Shown here: one piece after another, positions 61,178 through 64,000 of the stretch
How the letters are laid out: the number at the start of each line of letters is the position of its first letter
Position numbering within the stretch: position 1 is the first letter of the stretch
Assembly: GCA_023954355.1 (NCBI GenBank)
Contig: JAMLID010000007.1
Coordinates: forward strand, 48,582-112,581
Source of the DNA: Oligoflexia bacterium
Lineage (GTDB): Bacteria > Bdellovibrionota > UBA1018 > CAIPTA01
Length of the DNA: 64,000 nucleotides
Direction: 5' to 3'
Notes under the pieces: generated by a model
Seen by the model: only the letters and a program-made list of their open reading frames with translations
Told to the model about the DNA's origin: nothing
Database searches by the model: none
Translations under genes and position numbers: made by a program

Positions 61178-62824
61178 TCAGAATTGAGCAGCCTCTACAC
61201 TTGAGAATCTATTTTTTCTAACCGGCCTTTCTCCTCTAGAAAACTTTGATCTTGGAGAGCTATTAAAAGAAGAGCCTTGCCCTCTTTTTTTATCTCCACT
61301 GAACTTTCTGCCTTTAAAAGAAGCGCTTCTTGGTCGATCACCTCGATCATTCCCATCACTTCTCTCTCTACGAGAAAATTTATCTTTAGAAGCAAAATCG
61401 CCCTTATTGCCTCTTGGCTCTCTTCTGCCAAAGCCTTTCTTTTCTCTATCTACATTAGCTTCTCTTGGCTGGCCAAAACGAACTTTATTACCTCGTTTCA
61501 TAGGCTTATCAAAATTTCCCTGATACTCTCTTGGCGAACTTTCTTCACGATCAGACCTAAAGCCTCTTGGTTCTCTATCTTCTCGTGGCCTAGAGTCTTC
61601 ACGTTTTGCACGAAATCCTCTCGACTCTTTTCTATCAAAAGACGGCCTTCTATCTCGACCTCTACCGCCACTAAAGCCGCCCTTATCTCTGCTGCCGCCT
61701 CTGCCTCCACGAGATCTTCTTCTTGGAGGAGCTCCAGCATCGCCACCTTCGCTTTTTTCTCCGCTAATTCTAGACCAAAGATAATTTTCATCAGGACTCA
61801 CTATAGATAAAGCAACGCCCTTTGCTCCAGCACGACCCGTTCTACCTATTCGGTGAATATAATCTTCTTTTGCTTCAGGAAGATCAAAATTCACCACTAA
61901 ATCTACTGAAGGTATATCAAGCCCTCGAGCAGCAATATCAGTTGCAACAAGAATTCGAACTTTTTTTCTACGAAAGCTATCGATTGCTTTCTGTCTTTGT
62001 GCCTGAGAACGATCTCCGTGGATTCTCTCTGCACGCACCCCATACTGCTCTAAAAACATGGCTAATCGATCTGTTCTTCTTTTTGTTCTAGCAAATACCA
62101 ATATACTATTTTCTTCTGTTTTAATGGCATCAAGCAAGGTCTCTTGCTTCATATCATTAGAAACTTTAATGGATTTTTGCTCGATATTTCCATTCATCTC
62201 AGATGGAGGGTCTACATAAATACGCTCAGGATCTTTTAACATTTGATTTAAGAGCTTGCCTAATTCATTAGGTAGCGTAGCCGTAAATAAGAATATCTGT
62301 TTATCATCAGTAAGATGTTTTTCAATATCTTTTACCTGTGGAAGAAATCCCATATCAAGCATTCTATCCGCTTCATCTAATACAAGAAATTTCACAGCAG
62401 ATAAATTTAACTTAGAGTTTCGCAAGTGATCTAAAAGTCGACCAGGTGTCGCTACTATAATCTTTGGCTTTTTTCTTAATGCGTCTAACTGAGGTCTAAA
62501 AGAAACCCCACCGATGAGAACACATGCAGGAGGCATTTTTAAGCTATTAAGCAAACTACTAAGCACAGATTGTACTTGAGTAGCCAACTCTCTAGTGGGA
62601 ACTAGCACAAGTGCCATACTATCTTTTTCCGCATGCAATCGCTGTACAATTGGTAATAAATAAGCAAGAGTTTTGCCTGTACCGGTTTTTGCCGTTACAA
62701 CAATATCTTTATCACCCAAAGCAATAGGGATAGCTTTTTCTTGTACTGGGGTTGGAGACGTGATTTTTTGTTTTTCTAAATAATCACAAACTGCTGGCAA
62801 TACGCCAAGCTCAATAAACTTCAT
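61178..62824 (-). CDS. DEAD-box RNA helicase with Arg/Gly-rich tail (RhlE-like)
   Basis: The RecA-like core (about residues 1-360) has the Q motif (TSPTPVQEKAIP), motif I AKTGTGKT (45-52), Ia VPTRELA, II DEAD, III TAT, and HRIGRTGRAG (VI). The remaining 190 residues are low-complexity Arg/Gly/Ser/Asp with RGG and FRSDRE-type repeats, expected to bind RNA and favour condensate formation. It unwinds RNA in ribosome assembly or mRNA turnover and may be cold-inducible. The tail generates long open frames on other strands that are not genes. Confidence 0.93.
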   Translation of the reverse strand: MKFIELGVLPAVCDYLEKQKITSPTPVQEKAIPIALGDKDIVVTAKTGTGKTLAYLLPIVQRLHAEKDSMALVLVPTRELATQVQSVLSSLLNSLKMPPACVLIGGVSFRPQLDALRKKPKIIVATPGRLLDHLRNSKLNLSAVKFLVLDEADRMLDMGFLPQVKDIEKHLTDDKQIFLFTATLPNELGKLLNQMLKDPERIYVDPPSEMNGNIEQKSIKVSNDMKQETLLDAIKTEENSILVFARTKRRTDRLAMFLEQYGVRAERIHGDRSQAQRQKAIDSFRRKKVRILVATDIAARGLDIPSVDLVVNFDLPEAKEDYIHRIGRTGRAGAKGVALSIVSPDENYLWSRISGEKSEGGDAGAPPRRRSRGGRGGSRDKGGFSGGRGRDRRPSFDRKESRGFRAKREDSRPREDREPRGFRSDREESSPREYQGNFDKPMKRGNKVRFGQPREANVDREKKGFGRREPRGNKGDFASKDKFSRRERSDGNDRGDRPRSASFKGRKFSGDKKRGQGSSFNSSPRSKFSRGERPVRKNRFSSVEAAQF

Positions 62825-63279
62825 TTAGGTTCCTCTCTCTCGAAATATTAACGAGAGTACATTGCTCGAACCCAAAGAAAACCAATGTTAACAAGAGCTC
62901 GCTAATCGCTTTGGAGGCCAAGTGCACTATGCATAGGCTCATCAAAAGTAGCAAAGAAGACAAGTTCTAACATAATCAGACTAGATGTATAGCCTTTTCT
63001 CACATTGCATCAAAATTGATTTGGCAGCTAAACCCTATTTATGCGTACAAAAAAAGTAACTTCCGCTTTCTAATCAAAAACTTGTCACGGATAGTATGAG
63101 ATATTTTCTCTGCTTCTTTGATGTTGATCCCCTTAGAGATGGCTGCTGCAATTTAGATCAAGGAAGGCTCCTAACAGAATCCTAACAAAAAAATAACGCG
63201 CTGCTTTACACTAGAATTAAAAGATGATAATAATACTCAGAATTTTTCTCCGAGACCCTAATTATCGAGGTATTACCAT
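62825..63279. other. 455-base intergenic region without a recognisable gene
   Basis: The stretch lies between two divergent genes, the helicase and the DUF4956 gene. It contains no convincing ORF. I see a Pho-box-like direct repeat and promoter in the last 110 bases and a GAGG ribosome site 9 bases before the ATG at 63280. The first 300 bases may hold the helicase leader, common for cold-inducible RNA helicases, but no clear structure is evident. Confidence 0.5.
63170..63231 (+). promoter_or_regulatory. Pho-box-like direct repeat and promoter before the DUF4956 gene
   Basis: CCTAACA occurs at 63170-63176 and 63181-63187, an 11-base period with a 4-base AT-rich spacer, as in PhoB/PhoP boxes. 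Downstream TTTACA (63205-63210) and GATAAT (63226-63231) are separated by 15 bases and could form the -35 and -10 elements. The gene downstream is typical of polyphosphate operons, consistent with phosphate control. Confidence 0.45.
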
Positions 63280-63963
63280 ATGTTAGATTATTCAGTACTC
63301 TCAAGTACCGTAGCCAACCCAACCTTCTTTTCTGTCTTCTATGCCTTTTTGCTCTCTTTCATTTTAGGTAGCGCTATTGCAATTCTCTATATCAAAACAT
63401 TTAACGGATTATCATATTCTCGAAATTTTCTTCAATGCCTAGTTCTTTGTCCAATATTAACAGCAATCGCGATGCAAGCCATTGGTGATAATATTGCTCG
63501 CGGTATTGGAATGATTGGCACGATTTCACTTTTACGATTCCGCACTAATATAAAGGACCCAAGGGATATGTTCTTTATTTTTGCTTCTCTTGCTATTGGT
63601 TTAGCAAGTGGAGTTCATGCCTACTCTACAGCCGCCCTTGGTACTGTTTGTTTTGGAATTGCTGTAGTTGTTTTAGCAAAAACTCCCTTTGCCTATGGTC
63701 CACAATTTGATGGTTTACTTCGTCTAAATTTACGAACGAATGATCAGCAACAAGGTATATTAGAAAAAGTACTTTCTACGTACTGTAAAGAGTTCAGCCT
63801 GATCTCTCTTAGAGAAATGGGACAAGGCGATGTTTTAGACTATGCCTACCACCTTAAATTCAGAAAAGATGCAGAAAAAGAAAAGCTTATTTCTGAAATA
63901 AAACAAATACCCAACGCTAAATCTGTAAACCTTATGATGCAAGAATCAATAGTGGAGATATAA
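63280..63963 (+). CDS. DUF4956 membrane protein
   Basis: The 227-residue protein has about four transmembrane helices and the characteristic segment GIGMIGTISLLRFRTNIKDPRD followed by IFASLAIGLASGVHAY (shown in parts), which defines DUF4956. A cytoplasmic domain of about 80 residues follows. The family usually neighbours VTC-domain polyphosphate polymerases and sometimes CotH kinases. A new frame begins 3 bases after its stop codon and runs off the window. A Pho-box-like repeat lies upstream. Confidence 0.88.
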   Translation: MLDYSVLSSTVANPTFFSVFYAFLLSFILGSAIAILYIKTFNGLSYSRNFLQCLVLCPILTAIAMQAIGDNIARGIGMIGTISLLRFRTNIKDPRDMFFIFASLAIGLASGVHAYSTAALGTVCFGIAVVVLAKTPFAYGPQFDGLLRLNLRTNDQQQGILEKVLSTYCKEFSLISLREMGQGDVLDYAYHLKFRKDAEKEKLISEIKQIPNAKSVNLMMQESIVEI

Positions 63964-63966
63964 AAA

Positions 63967-64000
63967 GTGCAGTACTTATTAAAATTAATAAAAGATGAAA
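63967..64000 (+). CDS. start of a downstream gene, possibly a VTC-domain polyphosphate polymerase (truncated by the window)
   Basis: A GTG 3 bases after the DUF4956 stop codon opens a frame reading VQYLLKLIKDE to the window end. The identity is suggested only by the usual gene order DUF4956-VTC; 11 residues are too few to judge. Confidence 0.3.
   Translation, partial: MQYLLKLIKDE

Noticed and set aside
61277..61810. 177-residue open frame opposite the helicase tail
   Set aside because: It mirrors the low-complexity Arg/Gly/Ser codons of the helicase tail and shows only Ser/Phe/Ile-rich nonsense sequence; other frames there are open for the same reason.
1..64000. tRNA, rRNA or CRISPR arrays
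   Set aside because: I saw no cloverleaf-like GTTC...segments with matching stems and no regularly spaced identical repeats; a covariance-model scan would be needed to exclude a tRNA fully.

Overview
The window is AT-rich (by eye roughly 35-40% GC) and gene-dense, from a didermic bacterium. Many lipoproteins, outer-membrane barrels, TolC/MacAB/RND efflux parts, an LpxL-type acyltransferase, lytic enzymes and Bdellovibrio-like gene content suggest the Bdellovibrionota/Oligoflexia neighbourhood. That placement is an inference; there is no rRNA or other phylogenetic marker here. I saw no tRNA, rRNA or CRISPR array.

Layout. 1-6.9 kb: a truncated GNAT gene, then the prkA - secreted protein - yeaH - spoVR stress operon (minus strand), a divergent PP2C phosphatase and a frameshifted cheD. 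7.1-10.2 kb: an atypical response regulator followed by a GNAT-fold / heme-oxygenase-like diiron / fatty-acid-desaturase operon that looks like an undescribed lipid-derived pathway. 10.2-13 kb: small regulators (PAS-like, XRE, CheY-like, a membrane protein with a DHp but no kinase domain). 13-18.4 kb: polysaccharide deacetylase plus four alternating GT28-like and GT4 glycosyltransferases. 18.5-22.1 kb: a tightly packed operon with an amidoligase-like protein, an unknown protein, a histidine phosphatase and an ATP-grasp protein, divergent from a four-gene ABC exporter-TolC-MacA-MacB operon (22.2-28.3 kb).

28.3-29.4 kb is a complete insertion sequence with 23-bp inverted ends. 29.4-37 kb carries a BCP-type peroxiredoxin, WbqC-like protein, methyltransferase, several envelope proteins and a mitochondrial-type citrate synthase with a clear terminator. 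37-40 kb is an RND pump interrupted by five homopolymer indels, most likely sequence errors. 40-44.4 kb contains a metallopeptidase/D-Ala-D-Ala-ligase-like pair and a frameshifted lipoprotein. 44.4-49.3 kb encodes a LysM/TPR protein, an outer-membrane barrel and a large repetitive lipoprotein in one operon.

50.5-54.5 kb carries both subunits of topoisomerase VI, an archaeal/eukaryotic-type enzyme that is rare in bacteria. 54.7-62.8 kb holds secreted proteins, a GNAT, a class-I glutamine amidotransferase, a chalcone-isomerase-like protein, an LpxL-type acyltransferase and an RG-rich DEAD-box helicase. The right edge begins a DUF4956 / probable VTC polyphosphate operon behind a Pho-box-like direct repeat.

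The best candidates for something new are the GNAT-HDO-desaturase operon with its own odd regulator, the amidoligase-like/ATP-grasp operon facing an exporter operon, and bacterial Topo VI.
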